NCBI RefSeq assembly: GCF_023156505.1
Contig: NZ_JALNMJ010000016.1
Location: forward strand, 62,001 to 126,000
DNA length: 64,000 nucleotides
Source: Roseibium sediminicola
GTDB taxonomy: Bacteria; Pseudomonadota; Alphaproteobacteria; Rhizobiales; Stappiaceae
Reading direction: 5' to 3'
The stretch's first letter is position 1; each line of letters starts with the position of its first letter. The position numbers and the translations under genes are program-made. The notes beneath the pieces are model-generated. The model saw only the letters and a program-made list of their open reading frames with translations, did no database searches and was not told the origin of the DNA. Below are positions 8,295-17,660 of this stretch, piece after piece.

Positions 8295-9596
8295 TCAGGC
8301 TGGCGGCAGCAGGTCTTTCTGTTCTTCCTCCGCCTTCAGGCGCAAGAACCTTGTCAGGTCCAGTGGCCCGCCCTGATTGGCAAGCGCCAGTTCCTGGGCC
8401 TGCACCTGGCTGGAGGCGCCGGACAACGCGCTGTAAAGCGCCGCTTCCTCGACGGCGGCAAAGGCGGAGGCAAAGCGCGGATTCACCTCGGCATTCGCGG
8501 AGGCCGGGTCATTGCGGAACAGCGCCTCGAACGGATTGGCCGTTTCGGCAGCCTGGAAGGCCGAGAGCACCCGCGTAGAGGCGCCGAAATCCGTGCCCCT
8601 GATCGAGGCTTCGGTGGGGTTCTGCGGCTGTGGCGGATTGGCTGCGGCCACAACGGTTTCTTCCAGGAAGACGGCGCTCGGCGTCGAATCGGCCGGTTTG
8701 CCCGGACGGCCTTCCGGAATAGGAACGGTGACCTCGGCAAACTCAAGCGGATCTTCGTCCGGCAGCTGCGGGATCTGGGATGCCGCTGCGGCCACCTGCA
8801 CGGGCGCTTGCGGCTTGGAGCGCATGGCAAAGGCGGCGGCCGGATCCCCCGCCAGATGATCGAAGGGTTTCTGTTCGATCGGCGCGCCGACAACGGGCTT
8901 GGCGGTGGGCAATGTGGCCACCTGGGTCAGCTCGCCGGAAGTGCGCAAGTTCTTCTTGGTACCGGCCTGGGCGATCATGGTCACCGCATCATGCTTGGAG
9001 ACGATGACCTCGTAGACCTCCTGCATCGACCGGGCCTTGCCGTTGCGCTCGTAAAAGATAGGCTTGTTGGCGCGGGCCTGGGCGGAGAACATCTTGTCGG
9101 CGCGCATATCCGGATTGGCGTTGGTCGCGCCGATCAGTTTGCTGGCCCCGTGCGCACCCAGGAAATGCGCCATGTAGAGTTCACCGTCCGTGGGCTCCCG
9201 GCCGATCTTGCGCTCCAGGTACTGGGCGTTCTTCTGCGTCAGCGCCCCGGCCATCATCGACGAGATTTCCGGATCCTTTCGCAGGTCCAGGATTTCCCGC
9301 CGCATATTGGCGTCGCTTACATAGAACTTCCCGCTCTTGGAGCGTTTGATGAGGTCGGAGTATTTGTCCAGCCCGTGTTTCGGCCCGGCTTCCTTCATGG
9401 TTTCCAGCCAAGTGGACTCAATGAACTGGAACAGCCCTGTTGCACTTGATGTCTTTGCCTTGGCCGACGGGTTGAACGATGACTCCCGTGCGGCCGTCTT
9501 CACCAGGTAGTCGAAGGACGTACCTGTTGAAGTACTCGCAGACTGAAACGCAAGCTCGATCCGTGACGCGACCGAGGCAGTGTCAGCAACCCGCAT
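8295..9596 (-). CDS. Lytic transglycosylase (SLT domain) with long disordered tail
   Basis: A 433-aa peptidoglycan-cleaving enzyme. The N-terminal 200 residues form an SLT-type lysozyme-like domain: catalytic Glu38 in KTAARESSFNP, then SSATGLFQFIESTWL and the GELYMAHFLGAHGA segment. The C-terminal half is Pro/Ala-rich with no fold I recognise. No signal peptide is evident, as in flagellum- or secretion-associated transglycosylases exported by other routes. A perfect CtrA-type motif (9656-9670) lies about 60 bp upstream, which suggests cell-cycle or motility control. Confidence 0.85.
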   Translation of the reverse strand: MRVADTASVASRIELAFQSASTSTGTSFDYLVKTAARESSFNPSAKAKTSSATGLFQFIESTWLETMKEAGPKHGLDKYSDLIKRSKSGKFYVSDANMRREILDLRKDPEISSMMAGALTQKNAQYLERKIGREPTDGELYMAHFLGAHGASKLIGATNANPDMRADKMFSAQARANKPIFYERNGKARSMQEVYEVIVSKHDAVTMIAQAGTKKNLRTSGELTQVATLPTAKPVVGAPIEQKPFDHLAGDPAAAFAMRSKPQAPVQVAAAASQIPQLPDEDPLEFAEVTVPIPEGRPGKPADSTPSAVFLEETVVAAANPPQPQNPTEASIRGTDFGASTRVLSAFQAAETANPFEALFRNDPASANAEVNPRFASAFAAVEEAALYSALSGASSQVQAQELALANQGGPLDLTRFLRLKAEEEQKDLLPPA

Positions 9597-9655
9597 GACG
9601 CTCTCTCCTCGACGGAACTAAAGTTATTACTTCGTTAACTTTCGCGCTCAAAAGG

Positions 9656-9670
9656 TTAACAAAACCTTAA
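9656..9670. promoter_or_regulatory. CtrA-type site TTAA-N7-TTAA
   Basis: TTAA-CAAAACC-TTAA matches the full CtrA consensus with the correct 7-bp spacing. It lies 60-74 bp upstream of the transglycosylase start, a suitable place for an activator overlapping a -35 region. Binding is inferred. Confidence 0.55.
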
Positions 9671-9918
9671 CAGCACACAGACCGTACTCTTACTGGCGTC
9701 AGGAGAAATTCTTTTTTTTGTTGACCTGCGCAGAACTACCAATGCGCACGTCCGGGAATGTGGAAATCAAAGGATTCCCGGACTTTTTCTTGGGAAAAAC
9801 GCGCCAAGAAAAATGTCCATGCCGCGACTGGATACCCGTCCGGCGCTGAGTCGGCAACTGGTTAATGAAAAAAGGCGCCGACTCGGCCGGCGTCTGCCCA
9901 AACGCCCCCCCCTCCTTC

Positions 9919-9955
9919 GTCATCCCGGACGCAGCGCAGCGGAGATCCGGGATGA
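9919..9955. repeat. Palindromic repeat GTCATCCCGGA...TCCGGGATGAC
   Basis: An 11-bp perfect inverted repeat with a 15-bp loop (CGCAGCGCAGCGGAGA-like). Related copies lie at 12871-12980 and 61985-62093. This family of hairpins is common between genes in alphaproteobacteria. It sits downstream of the flavin reductase gene, where it may form an mRNA 3' hairpin. Confidence 0.7.
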
Positions 9956-10000
9956 CGAAGGAGAGAATTTTGAGAAAAATTAAGCCCTAAGTTCCCACCT

Positions 10001-10603
10001 TCAGACTTTCGGCCGGCCCATCTGGAAGACTTCCGTCACCGCCGAATAGTCCATGTAGCCGAGCCGGGCGAGCGGCTGGTAGCGGGTGACGTCGATAAGG
10101 CCGTCGACCAGCACGCTGTCATCGATGTGAACACCGACAACCTGGCCGTACACCACGTAGCTGTCCGTGTCCGCTCCCTCGACGGTCTTCAGGCGCAAGG
10201 TCTGCAGATGTTTGCACTCCAGCGCGGTGACGGCCCTGGCCACGCGCGGCACCTTGACCAGATGGCACGGCGCTGTCTCCAGGCTGGCGAAATCGAATTC
10301 GGAGGTTTCGTGCGGCACGGCGGCCGAACTCCGGTTCATCTCATCCTTCAGCTCCAGGCTGGCCATGTTGCAGACGAACTCACCGGTCGCGTCGATATTG
10401 GCGACGCTGTCCTTGTAGCCGGACGAGGAGAACATCACGATCGGTGGCGAGTCGCAGACGGCGTTGAAGAAGCTGTAGGGCGCCAGATTGGTTCGGCCAT
10501 CCTTGTCCAGCGAGGAAATCCAGCCGATCGGCCGCGGCGACACGATCGCCTTGAACGGATTGTGCGGCAGGCCGTGGTCGTTTTTTGCGGTCTCGTAAAA
10601 CAT
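10001..10603 (-). CDS. Flavin reductase-like FMN-binding protein
   Basis: A 200-aa cytoplasmic protein of the flavin reductase / FMN-binding split-barrel family. The segment SPRPIGWISSLDKDGRTNLAPYSFFNAVCDSPP (residues 23-55) is typical, as is FVCNMASLEL. Such proteins reduce or bind FMN and often feed reduced flavin to an oxygenase. The partner here may be the nitroreductase, whose stop lies 3 bp before this start, implying one transcript. The substrate cannot be told. Confidence 0.85.
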   Translation of the reverse strand: MFYETAKNDHGLPHNPFKAIVSPRPIGWISSLDKDGRTNLAPYSFFNAVCDSPPIVMFSSSGYKDSVANIDATGEFVCNMASLELKDEMNRSSAAVPHETSEFDFASLETAPCHLVKVPRVARAVTALECKHLQTLRLKTVEGADTDSYVVYGQVVGVHIDDSVLVDGLIDVTRYQPLARLGYMDYSAVTEVFQMGRPKV

Positions 10604-10606
10604 GGG

Positions 10607-11206
10607 TCAGTCGGTCTCGGTCCAGTTGGAAATCAGGTCGTCCAGGGTCGGGCGTGGCCGCTCGACAGGCGGTTGTGTCGCCGTGCCGATATGCACAAAC
10701 CCTGCAAAGCGTTCGCCCGGGCGGGCTCCCAGATATCTGGCGGCCTCGTCGTCAAAGGCAAACCACTCGCTCAGCCATTGCGAGGCGAAGCCTGCGGCCG
10801 CCGCGGCAGTGACCAGGTTCATGCAGACGGCCCCGGCGGAAAGTTGCTGTTCCCACACCGGTATCTTGGGATGGTCGGCCGCCTGGCTGATCACGCCGAT
10901 CACGAGCGGCGCCCGGGTGAAACGGGTCAGTTCCTTGTCGCGTGCGTCTCCTTCGAGCGGTCCATGCAGCGTTTCGTAACGCGCCGCCAGCCAGGCGCCG
11001 ATCCTCTCGCCATCCTCCGCGGCGCGGTACAGAACGAAGCGCCAGGGTGCAAGCTTGCCGTGATCCGGCACCCTTGTGGCGATGGTCAGAAGGTCCCGGA
11101 TCTGGTCCGGGTCCGGCCCGGGTGCCGCCATGGTGATCGAGGGGTGGGAGCGGCGCCGGCGCAGAAAGGCAAGCGTTTCCGGCGATCCGGTTTGATAATC
11201 CGACAT
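10607..11206 (-). CDS. Nitroreductase-family flavoprotein
   Basis: A 199-aa FMN-dependent NAD(P)H oxidoreductase of the nitroreductase family (RutE/YdjA-like size). It has the N-terminal FLRRRRS FMN-phosphate-contacting block, the TRVPDHGKLAPWRFV segment and the conserved AAAAAGFASQWLSEW region. The ATG at 11206 follows ACAGGA; an earlier in-frame codon at 11254 lacks such a site. It is the first gene of a two-gene operon with the flavin reductase. The natural substrate is unknown. Confidence 0.85.
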   Translation of the reverse strand: MSDYQTGSPETLAFLRRRRSHPSITMAAPGPDPDQIRDLLTIATRVPDHGKLAPWRFVLYRAAEDGERIGAWLAARYETLHGPLEGDARDKELTRFTRAPLVIGVISQAADHPKIPVWEQQLSAGAVCMNLVTAAAAAGFASQWLSEWFAFDDEAARYLGARPGERFAGFVHIGTATQPPVERPRPTLDDLISNWTETD

Positions 11207-11386
11207 GAAGGGTCCTGTCCCGCCTGTTACAGAGTTATGATCCACGTAATTCATTGACCGTAATTGTCAACTTTGAAGACGGCGTCTTGAATTTGCCGGA
11301 ATTTCAGGGCCCTTAGGGAGCCATCGGGGCTAGAGACTCAAAAACACTGGTTATATTTTTCGAGCCATAATGATAATGAAGTGGGC

Positions 11387-12490
11387 ATGTTGAAGACAGC
11401 AACCGTATCAGCCCGGTCCCCATGGACGCGTGCCGTCATGAATATCGCGACCGGCGCGATCATCTGCGCCACCCTTCTGATGGCGCCATCCGGCTTGTCC
11501 TTTGCGCAAGATGCCGAGTTGCCGCCGGTTCCGGCCGGCAAACCGGATCCGAATGCGCCGCCGACCATTTCCGACACGCCGATCATCAATCTGCTCGACC
11601 GCGAGCCGGAACCGCTCTTTTCCGACATCATCGCGCCTTCCCCCTACGCCCCGACCTCCTTCGCGTCGACCGGCGTCAAGGGCGGCCTGCATCAGGGCGC
11701 GCTCTATCTGATGGCAAAGCTGACGCCCGACAGCCCGCCGCTCGATGACGATCTCATCTGGCGGATTTATTCGGAGACCACCAATGCCGACGGCCGGCTG
11801 GAACTGGTGGCGACGTCACGCGGCGGCGACGCCGAATTCCGCCTCGATCCGGGCACCTACCTGATCCACACAGCCTATGGCTTCGCGCAGGCCACCAACC
11901 GCATCGTGATCGGCAAGGAAGTGCAGTCCAAGATGGTCACGCTCAATGCCGGCGGCATCAAGTTCGGCGCGGCACTCAAGGATGGCGAGGATCTCGACGG
12001 CCGGCCGGTTTCCTTCGACATTTTCGGCCTGGACTTCAACCAGCGCGGCGAGCGCAATGTCATCGCCCGCAACGTCAAGCCGGGCTCCATTGTCCGCCTC
12101 AGCGCCGACACCTATCACGTCGTCAGCCGCTACGGCGACGTCAACGCCATCGTGCGGGCCGACATCCAGGTCCTGCCCGGCAAACTGACCGAGGCGACCA
12201 TCTTCCACAAGGCCGCCGATATTACGCTGAAACTGGTCAACGAACGCGGCGGCGAGGCCATCGCCAACACCACCTGGTCCGTGCTCAGCCCGGGCGGCGA
12301 CGTGGTCGTGGAAGCCACCGGCGCGTTCCCCGACTTCATCTTGGCGGAAGGCGAATACGAGGCCCTCGCCCGCAACAACGGCAAGACCTACCTGCACACG
12401 TTCACGGTCGATCCGGGCGCCGACCGCGAGGTTGAGGTGGTCACGTCGCTAAGTGAACTATCAGGTCAACAAACGACCGTAAACAACTGA
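11387..12490 (+). CDS. Exported protein of unknown function
   Basis: A 367-aa protein with a clear signal peptide (basic start, hydrophobic IATGAIICATLLMA, probable cleavage after GLSFA). The mature part is predicted beta-rich and periplasmic, with repeated glycine/valine strands such as GTYLIHTAYGFAQATNRIVIGKEVQSKMVTLNAGGIKF, reminiscent of carboxypeptidase-regulatory or Ig-like folds. Homologues of this type are annotated as hypothetical in rhizobia. I choose the ATG at 11387; a GTG two codons earlier is possible. It is monocistronic. No function is proposed. Confidence 0.75.
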   Translation: MLKTATVSARSPWTRAVMNIATGAIICATLLMAPSGLSFAQDAELPPVPAGKPDPNAPPTISDTPIINLLDREPEPLFSDIIAPSPYAPTSFASTGVKGGLHQGALYLMAKLTPDSPPLDDDLIWRIYSETTNADGRLELVATSRGGDAEFRLDPGTYLIHTAYGFAQATNRIVIGKEVQSKMVTLNAGGIKFGAALKDGEDLDGRPVSFDIFGLDFNQRGERNVIARNVKPGSIVRLSADTYHVVSRYGDVNAIVRADIQVLPGKLTEATIFHKAADITLKLVNERGGEAIANTTWSVLSPGGDVVVEATGAFPDFILAEGEYEALARNNGKTYLHTFTVDPGADREVEVVTSLSELSGQQTTVNN

Positions 12491-12540
12491 TTCTTTTTGA
12501 CGCTAGGCCTAACTACGCTCCCCCGAAGCCCTCTTCATTC

Positions 12541-12655
12541 CGTCATCCCATGGCTTGACCATGGGATCCATGCCGTTGCCACTGCCCCAGAAACACCCCC
12601 GGTCAATCGGCCGAAGTCACGGCATGGATTGCCGGATCAAGTCCGGCAATGACGA
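12541..12655. repeat. 115-bp dispersed repeat, copy 1
   Basis: Begins CGTCATCCCATGG and ends GGCAATGACG. Internal palindromes are CCATGGCTTGACCATGG, the pair GGATCCATGCCGT / ACGGCATGGATT, and the hairpin TTGCCGGATCAAGTCCGGCAA. It is nearly identical to copy 2, located 57 bp downstream in the same orientation. A further partial copy starts at the window's right edge on the other strand. Confidence 0.8.
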
Positions 12656-12712
12656 GGACTGGCAACTGTATGAAATGGCTTGCGTTCGACAGCGCGAACC
12701 CTCTTCCGTGTT

Positions 12713-12827
12713 CGTCATCCCATGGCTTGACCATGGGATCCATGCCGTTGCGACTGCACCAGAAACGCCCCCGGTCAATCGGCCGAGGTCACGGCATGGA
12801 TTGCAGGATCAAGTCCGGCAATGACGA
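12713..12827. repeat. 115-bp dispersed repeat, copy 2
   Basis: Same length and orientation as the copy at 12541-12655, with a handful of substitutions (for example TTGCAGGATC in place of TTGCCGGATC). The two copies and their 57-bp spacer form a direct repeat prone to recombination. Confidence 0.8.
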
Positions 12828-12870
12828 AAACGGGAGGATTGTCCGAGCCTGCTCGCGATCGGCAACCAGC

Positions 12871-12980
12871 TGTCATCCCCGCGAAACGGGGACCCTGGAA
12901 ACTTCATCGTCGCCGCAGAAAACGCCAGTTCCCGGGGGTCCTGGGTCCCGGATCTCCGCTGCGCTTCGCCCGGGATGACA
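12871..12980. repeat. GTCATCCC...GGGATGACA palindromic repeat
   Basis: A 110-bp element bounded by TGTCATCCC and GGGATGACA, with internal GGGGACCCTGG / CCTGGGTCCC pairing. It belongs to the same broad family as 9919-9955 and 61985-62093. Confidence 0.65.
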
Positions 12981-13064
12981 AGTTGCGCGCCCGTTCAGCC
13001 CAACTCGACAGACAACACTTGCCGGGTGCCGTACCTGATAGGGGTGACAGTCGAAAGATTTCGC

Positions 13065-13913
13065 TCAGTGCCGCCGGCCGAGCAGGCGTTTTTCGGCGTC
13101 GACCGGGGCCATTTCCATGACCTTGGTCTGGAGGAAATCCATGATTTCCTTCTGGTCGCCGAAGCCGGACAGGGTCTCGAACGGGATCGGACGGCCAGCG
13201 CGGGCGGTGATCACCGAGCCGAGGATGCGGCGGAACTCGCGCACCAGCAGCGACAGTCGCAAGGTCAGCGAGTACCTGCTGACAAGATGGAACAGCCAGG
13301 AGTTCTGGCCGTCGAAATAAAGCGGCAGCACCGTCGCCTTGGACGAGCGGATCATCTTGGCGGTGAAGGTCTTCCAGGGAAGTTCCTCGGCGCGTCCAAA
13401 GGGCTTGGCTGCGGTAGCGACCCCGCCACCCGGGAAGACGATGATCGTCGTGCCCTCTTCCAGAAGGCGCAGGGCCTCCTTGCGCGTCGCCATGTTGGTC
13501 TTCAAGGCTTCCTTGGTTTCCTCGAAATCCACCGGCAGCGAGAACGGCCGGACTTCGGGGACCTTCAAAAGCTCGTTGTTGATCAGAATCTTGAACGGCC
13601 GGCCGAGCTTTTCGGCCAGCGCCAGGATCGCCAGGCCGTCACCGATGCCGTAAGGGTGATTGGCAATCAGAACCAGCGGTCCTTCGGGCAGGTTCTTCGG
13701 CGGCCATTCACCGCCCGCCACCGCGACATTCAGATTGATCAGGCCAAGAAGATCGTTCCAGATATAGTCGGACGTGCCGACCATCGTCTCTTGCCAGATC
13801 TCATAGATATCGACGAGCTTGCGCCGGCCGGACATGCCTTCAATGGCGCGAATAGTCCACCGCTTCAGCGGCGGGTGGTCCGGATTGGCATAACTGAATT
13901 CAGCGTAATCCAC
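13065..13913 (-). CDS. PlsC-like lysophospholipid acyltransferase
   Basis: A 282-aa acyl transferase of the glycerolipid family, probably membrane-associated. The catalytic block is ANHPYGIGDG, with H86 and D92: five residues separate His and Asp instead of the usual four, a variant seen in some subfamilies. Block III appears as IIVFPGGGVA (157-166). It would transfer acyl groups to a lysophospholipid or ornithine-lipid precursor. The start is a GTG at 13913, as no ATG lies upstream in frame before a stop; this start is uncertain. It is read on the minus strand and separate from thrS. Confidence 0.78.
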   Translation of the reverse strand: MDYAEFSYANPDHPPLKRWTIRAIEGMSGRRKLVDIYEIWQETMVGTSDYIWNDLLGLINLNVAVAGGEWPPKNLPEGPLVLIANHPYGIGDGLAILALAEKLGRPFKILINNELLKVPEVRPFSLPVDFEETKEALKTNMATRKEALRLLEEGTTIIVFPGGGVATAAKPFGRAEELPWKTFTAKMIRSSKATVLPLYFDGQNSWLFHLVSRYSLTLRLSLLVREFRRILGSVITARAGRPIPFETLSGFGDQKEIMDFLQTKVMEMAPVDAEKRLLGRRH

Positions 13914-13984
13914 GGCGGTCGTCTTGGCCCTGAAGAATTTCTGGAAAAGTTGGAACCCAATACCAGACCTTCTGTTTCACGATT

Positions 13985-14051
13985 GTGACAGCGCATTGCC
14001 TTTCACACCGGAGCATATGCCCTTAGGGAAGGACAATGCGCAAGCTGTCAC
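13985..14051. other. Imperfect long hairpin between thrS and acyltransferase gene
   Basis: GTGACAG..CGCATTG at 13985-13999 pairs with CAATGCG..CTGTCAC at 14034-14051, enclosing smaller palindromes (GCATATGC, CCCTTAGGG). It separates thrS from the next minus-strand gene. On the plus strand it is followed by TTTT, but no plus-strand gene reads into it. Confidence 0.4.
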
Positions 14052-14078
14052 TTTTCTCCTAAATCGGAGGTAACCGGG

Positions 14079-16049
14079 CTATTTCAAGTCCGGCGGGGTC
14101 GCTTCCTCGACAAAGGCCGCGATCGCCTCGTCGAGCCCCATGGATGTCTGGTCCTTGGAGCCGAGCCGGCGGACATTGACCGTGCGCTCTTCGGCTTCGC
14201 GCATGCCGCAGACGATGATCACCGGAACCTTGGCCAGCGAATGTTCGCGGACCTTGTAGTTGATCTTCTCGTTGCGGAAATCGGTCTCCACCTTCAGCCC
14301 CTTGGCCTTGAGCAGATCCGCGACTTCCTGGCCGTAAGAATCGGCTTCCGAGGTGATGGTCGCAACCACGATCTGATGCGGCGCGAACCACAGCGGGAAA
14401 TGACCGGCATAGTTCTCGATCAGGATGCCGAGGAACCGTTCCATCGAGCCGCAGATCGCGCGGTGGATCATCACCGGCGTCTTCTTCTCGCCGTCGCTGT
14501 CGACATAGAACGCGCCGAAGCGTTCCGGCAGGTTGAAGTCAACCTGGGTGGTGCCGCATTGCCATTCACGGCCGATGGCATCGCGCAGGGTGTATTCGAA
14601 TTTCGGGCCGTAGAAGGCCCCTTCGCCCGGCAGGATGTCCGTCTTGACCCGGCCTTCGGACTGGGCCTCGATCTGCTTCAGCACATCTTCCATGATCTTT
14701 TCGGCGTGATCCCAGGCCTCGTCGGTGCCGACGCGCTTTTCCGGGCGGGTCGACAGTTTGACGACGATCTCGTCAAAGCCGAAATCCTTGTAGACCGACA
14801 GGATCAGGTCGTTGATCTTCAGGCACTCGTCCGCCATCTGCTCTTCGGTGCAGAAGACATGAGCATCGTCCTGGGTGAAGCCGCGCACGCGCATCAGCCC
14901 GTGCAACGCGCCGGACGGCTCATACCGGTGCACGACGCCGAATTCGGCGAGGCGCAGCGGCAGGTCGCGGTAGCTCTTCAGGCCATGCTTGAAGATCTGC
15001 ACATGGCCCGGGCAGTTCATCGGCTTCAGCGCGAAGGTGCGCGTGTCTTCCGCGTCCGGATCGGCGGACTGCACGGCGAACATGTTTTCCTTGTACCAGC
15101 CCCAGTGGCCGGAGGTCTCCCACAGCGAAGTGTGCAGCACCTGCGGCGCGTTGACTTCCTTGTAGGTGTCCCGCAGCACCCGGCGCTTGTAGGCGATCAG
15201 GTTCTGGAACATGTCCCAGCCCTTCGGATGCCAGAAGACAACGCCCGGTCCCTCTTCCTGGAAGTGGAACAGGTCCATTTCCCGGCCGAGCTTGCGGTGA
15301 TCGCGCTTTTCGGCTTCTTCCAGCATGTGAAGGTAGCCTTTCAGCTCCTTCTCGTTGTGCCAGGCGGTGGCGTAGATGCGGCTCAGCATCTCGTTGTTTG
15401 AATCGCCGCGCCAATAGGCACCGGCCACCTTCATCAGCTTGAAGGCGTCGCCGATCTGCCTGGTGGAGACCATGTGCGGACCGCGGCAGAGATCCAGCCA
15501 CTGGCCCTGCTTATAGATCTTGAGCTCCTGGTCTTCCGGGATCGCATCGACCAGCTCGACCTTGTAGGTCTCACCCTTGGCGGCGAAATAGCGCTTGGCT
15601 TCCTCGCGGGACCAGATCTCCTTGGTGAACTGCGCGCCGCGCGCGATGATCTCGCGCATCTTCTTCTCGATCACCGGCAAGTCGTCCGGGTGGAACGGCC
15701 AGTCGTCGCCGGTGTCCGGGTGCACGCGCTTGAAATCGTAGTAAAAGCCGTTTTCGATCACCGGGCCGATGGTCACCTGGGTGCCCGGCCACAGTTCCTG
15801 CACAGCCTCGGCCATCACATGGGCGGCGTCGTGGCGGATCAGTTCCAGGGCACGCGGATCGTCGCGGGTGACGATCTCGAGCGCATGGTTGCCGGTGATC
15901 GGATCTGACAGATCCTTGAGCTCTCCGTCGAGGGTCATCGCCACGGCCTTCTTGGCCAGCGATTTTGAAATGCCCTCGGCGACGGCAAGGCCGGTGGTGC
16001 CTTGCTTGTATTCGCGCACGGAATTGTCTGGGAAAGTCAGTTGAATCAT
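14079..16049 (-). CDS. thrS: Threonyl-tRNA synthetase
   Basis: Charges tRNA-Thr in the cytoplasm. The 656-aa protein has the TGS domain (residues 1-62), the second editing domain ([16 protein letters not shown] and the [15 protein letters not shown] region), the class II catalytic core with [29 protein letters not shown] and [20 protein letters not shown], and the C-terminal anticodon domain. Length matches full-size bacterial enzymes. The ATG at 16049 (MIQLTFPD) follows AGGAGAGAG; an in-frame ATG ten codons earlier is not needed. I see no T-box leader in the 140 bp upstream. Confidence 0.97.
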   Translation of the reverse strand: MIQLTFPDNSVREYKQGTTGLAVAEGISKSLAKKAVAMTLDGELKDLSDPITGNHALEIVTRDDPRALELIRHDAAHVMAEAVQELWPGTQVTIGPVIENGFYYDFKRVHPDTGDDWPFHPDDLPVIEKKMREIIARGAQFTKEIWSREEAKRYFAAKGETYKVELVDAIPEDQELKIYKQGQWLDLCRGPHMVSTRQIGDAFKLMKVAGAYWRGDSNNEMLSRIYATAWHNEKELKGYLHMLEEAEKRDHRKLGREMDLFHFQEEGPGVVFWHPKGWDMFQNLIAYKRRVLRDTYKEVNAPQVLHTSLWETSGHWGWYKENMFAVQSADPDAEDTRTFALKPMNCPGHVQIFKHGLKSYRDLPLRLAEFGVVHRYEPSGALHGLMRVRGFTQDDAHVFCTEEQMADECLKINDLILSVYKDFGFDEIVVKLSTRPEKRVGTDEAWDHAEKIMEDVLKQIEAQSEGRVKTDILPGEGAFYGPKFEYTLRDAIGREWQCGTTQVDFNLPERFGAFYVDSDGEKKTPVMIHRAICGSMERFLGILIENYAGHFPLWFAPHQIVVATITSEADSYGQEVADLLKAKGLKVETDFRNEKINYKVREHSLAKVPVIIVCGMREAEERTVNVRRLGSKDQTSMGLDEAIAAFVEEATPPDLK

Positions 16050-16189
16050 TTTCTCTCTCCTGCTCACTCCTGCAGACAAGGCAGGTAAGCTCTTCGAAGG
16101 GGGCGGAACGGGCCGGGCATACGGGATTCAGCCTAATCCGGCAACCTTTTCCCGGGCATTCCTTTAAGATTTTACCGGCAACTGTGACC

Positions 16190-17656
16190 TCACCGCGTCT
16201 CCAGCCGGCGCACGAACCAGCGGATCACCTGGTCCCAGACGGCATCCTTGTCGGCCTGGTCCTCGACGCCGTGCTCCAGGTTCGGATTGTCATTGACTTC
16301 GATGACGACGATCCGATCGCCGATGACCTTGAGGTCGACACCGTAAAAGCCGTCCCCGATCAGGCGCGCGGCACGCACGGCGATTTCGACCACCGCCGGC
16401 GGGGCTTCGGCGAGCGAAACCGTCTGGTGACCACCCTCAACCGACTTCTTGCCGCTCTCATGGCGCACGATCTGCCAATGTTTCTTGGCCATCTGGTATT
16501 GGCAGGCAAACAGCGGCTCGCCGTCGAGCACACCGATGCGCCAGTCGAAATCCGTCGGGCAGTATTCCTGCGCCAGCAGAATGGCGCTGTCCTGGAACAG
16601 GTCCTTCAGTTTCTCCTTGATCGCCTCCGCCCCCGCAACTCGGAAGACACCACGGCTGAACGAGCCGTCCGGGATCTTCAAAACCACGGGTGAGCCGAGC
16701 TGCGCTTCCAGATCGCCTGCCTCCTTCAAGGAGGACAGCACCACGGTTTTCGGCGTGGCAATGCCGTGGCTGGCGAGCAGCTCCGTCAGATAGACCTTGT
16801 TGGTGCAGCGGATCATCGACACCGGATCGTCGATCACCGGCATGCCTTCCTGGACCGCGCGGCGGGCGAAGCGGTAGGTGTGATTGTCGATATTGGTGGT
16901 TTCGCGGATGAACAGCGCGTCGTATTGCGCCAGCTTGTCGAGATCCCCCTTGCCGATCGGCACCACCTCGACCCCATGCCTGGCGGCAATCCTGGCCATG
17001 TGTTTGAGCGAGGCCACCGAGGTTGGCGGCAGCTCCTCCTTCGGGTCGGAGAGAACCGCAAGCGCGTATTTCATCACGGCCCGCTGTTTCGGCGCACGCC
17101 AGGGCCGAGTCGTGTAAGCTTCGATGGCAGCCAGGAACCGGGCACGCTCGTCCGGGAGCAGATCATTCACCGCCAGGACACGGATGCGCTTGATGGCGCG
17201 CCAGTCGCCGTCTTCCAACAAAACCTCCAGGACCGGCGCCCGGAACCAGTCGAACAAGAGCCGGGCAAAAGGCTCCAGCCGGCCGTCGTCCATCTGGCCG
17301 AGATAGACCAGCATCCGCTTGACCGCGCCGGCGTCTTCCGCCGGCATCTTGCGCAAGGACCGGTTCAGACGGTCTTCCAGTTCGGGCAAGGCGTGCTGGT
17401 AAAGTTGCTTGCGCGACAATTCGATCATGGTTTCGACGCCCGGCACCACCCGGTGCTGGCGGGCTTCGGCGAGCAGCGAGGCATAATAGCCCGCGCCCTG
17501 GTAGGCATAGGAGCGCGACAGGTTGAGAATGGTCGGCTTGGCTCCGGCAAAAAGCTTCGGATGCGTCAGGTAGTCCTTCACCGTCATCACCTTGTGCGGC
17601 GTTTCGGTGTTGGAGAGATCTTTCAGGTGATCGACCAGAATGACCCAGGAAGACAT
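16190..17656 (-). CDS. RimK-like ATP-grasp ligase with N-terminal RLAN-type domain
   Basis: A 488-aa cytoplasmic ATP-grasp amide ligase. The N-terminal ~200 residues (SWVILVDHLKDLSNTE..., LNLSRSYAYQGAGYYASLLAEAR) match the region found before the ligase in the RimK-like/RLAN subfamily. The ATP-grasp core runs from about residue 265 to the end: MIRCTNKVYLTELLASHGIATPKT, VVLKIPDGSFSRGVFRV (ATP-binding Lys), FACQYQMAKKHWQIV and the Mg-binding VIEVNDNPNLEHG. RimK-type ligases add amino acids to a protein or peptide carboxylate; the acceptor here is unknown. It is the second gene of a two-gene operon, 4 bp after the GNAT/C39 gene. Confidence 0.85.
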   Translation of the reverse strand: MSSWVILVDHLKDLSNTETPHKVMTVKDYLTHPKLFAGAKPTILNLSRSYAYQGAGYYASLLAEARQHRVVPGVETMIELSRKQLYQHALPELEDRLNRSLRKMPAEDAGAVKRMLVYLGQMDDGRLEPFARLLFDWFRAPVLEVLLEDGDWRAIKRIRVLAVNDLLPDERARFLAAIEAYTTRPWRAPKQRAVMKYALAVLSDPKEELPPTSVASLKHMARIAARHGVEVVPIGKGDLDKLAQYDALFIRETTNIDNHTYRFARRAVQEGMPVIDDPVSMIRCTNKVYLTELLASHGIATPKTVVLSSLKEAGDLEAQLGSPVVLKIPDGSFSRGVFRVAGAEAIKEKLKDLFQDSAILLAQEYCPTDFDWRIGVLDGEPLFACQYQMAKKHWQIVRHESGKKSVEGGHQTVSLAEAPPAVVEIAVRAARLIGDGFYGVDLKVIGDRIVVIEVNDNPNLEHGVEDQADKDAVWDQVIRWFVRRLETR

Positions 17657-17660
17657 CGGA

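Larger units (their letters stand above)
9597..10000. other. Intergenic region with CtrA-type site and palindromic repeat
   Basis: This 404-bp gap contains the putative CtrA site, a T8 tract near 9712, and the palindrome GTCATCCCGGA / TCCGGGATGAC at 9919-9955. A 74-codon minus-strand ORF across it (9699-9923) looks non-coding in composition and has no ribosome-binding site that I can see. Confidence 0.5.
12491..13064. other. Repeat-filled intergenic region
   Basis: This 574-bp gap between two convergent genes holds two 115-bp repeat copies and one GTCATCCC-type repeat. The short ORFs crossing it are repeat-derived and not credible genes. Confidence 0.7.
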
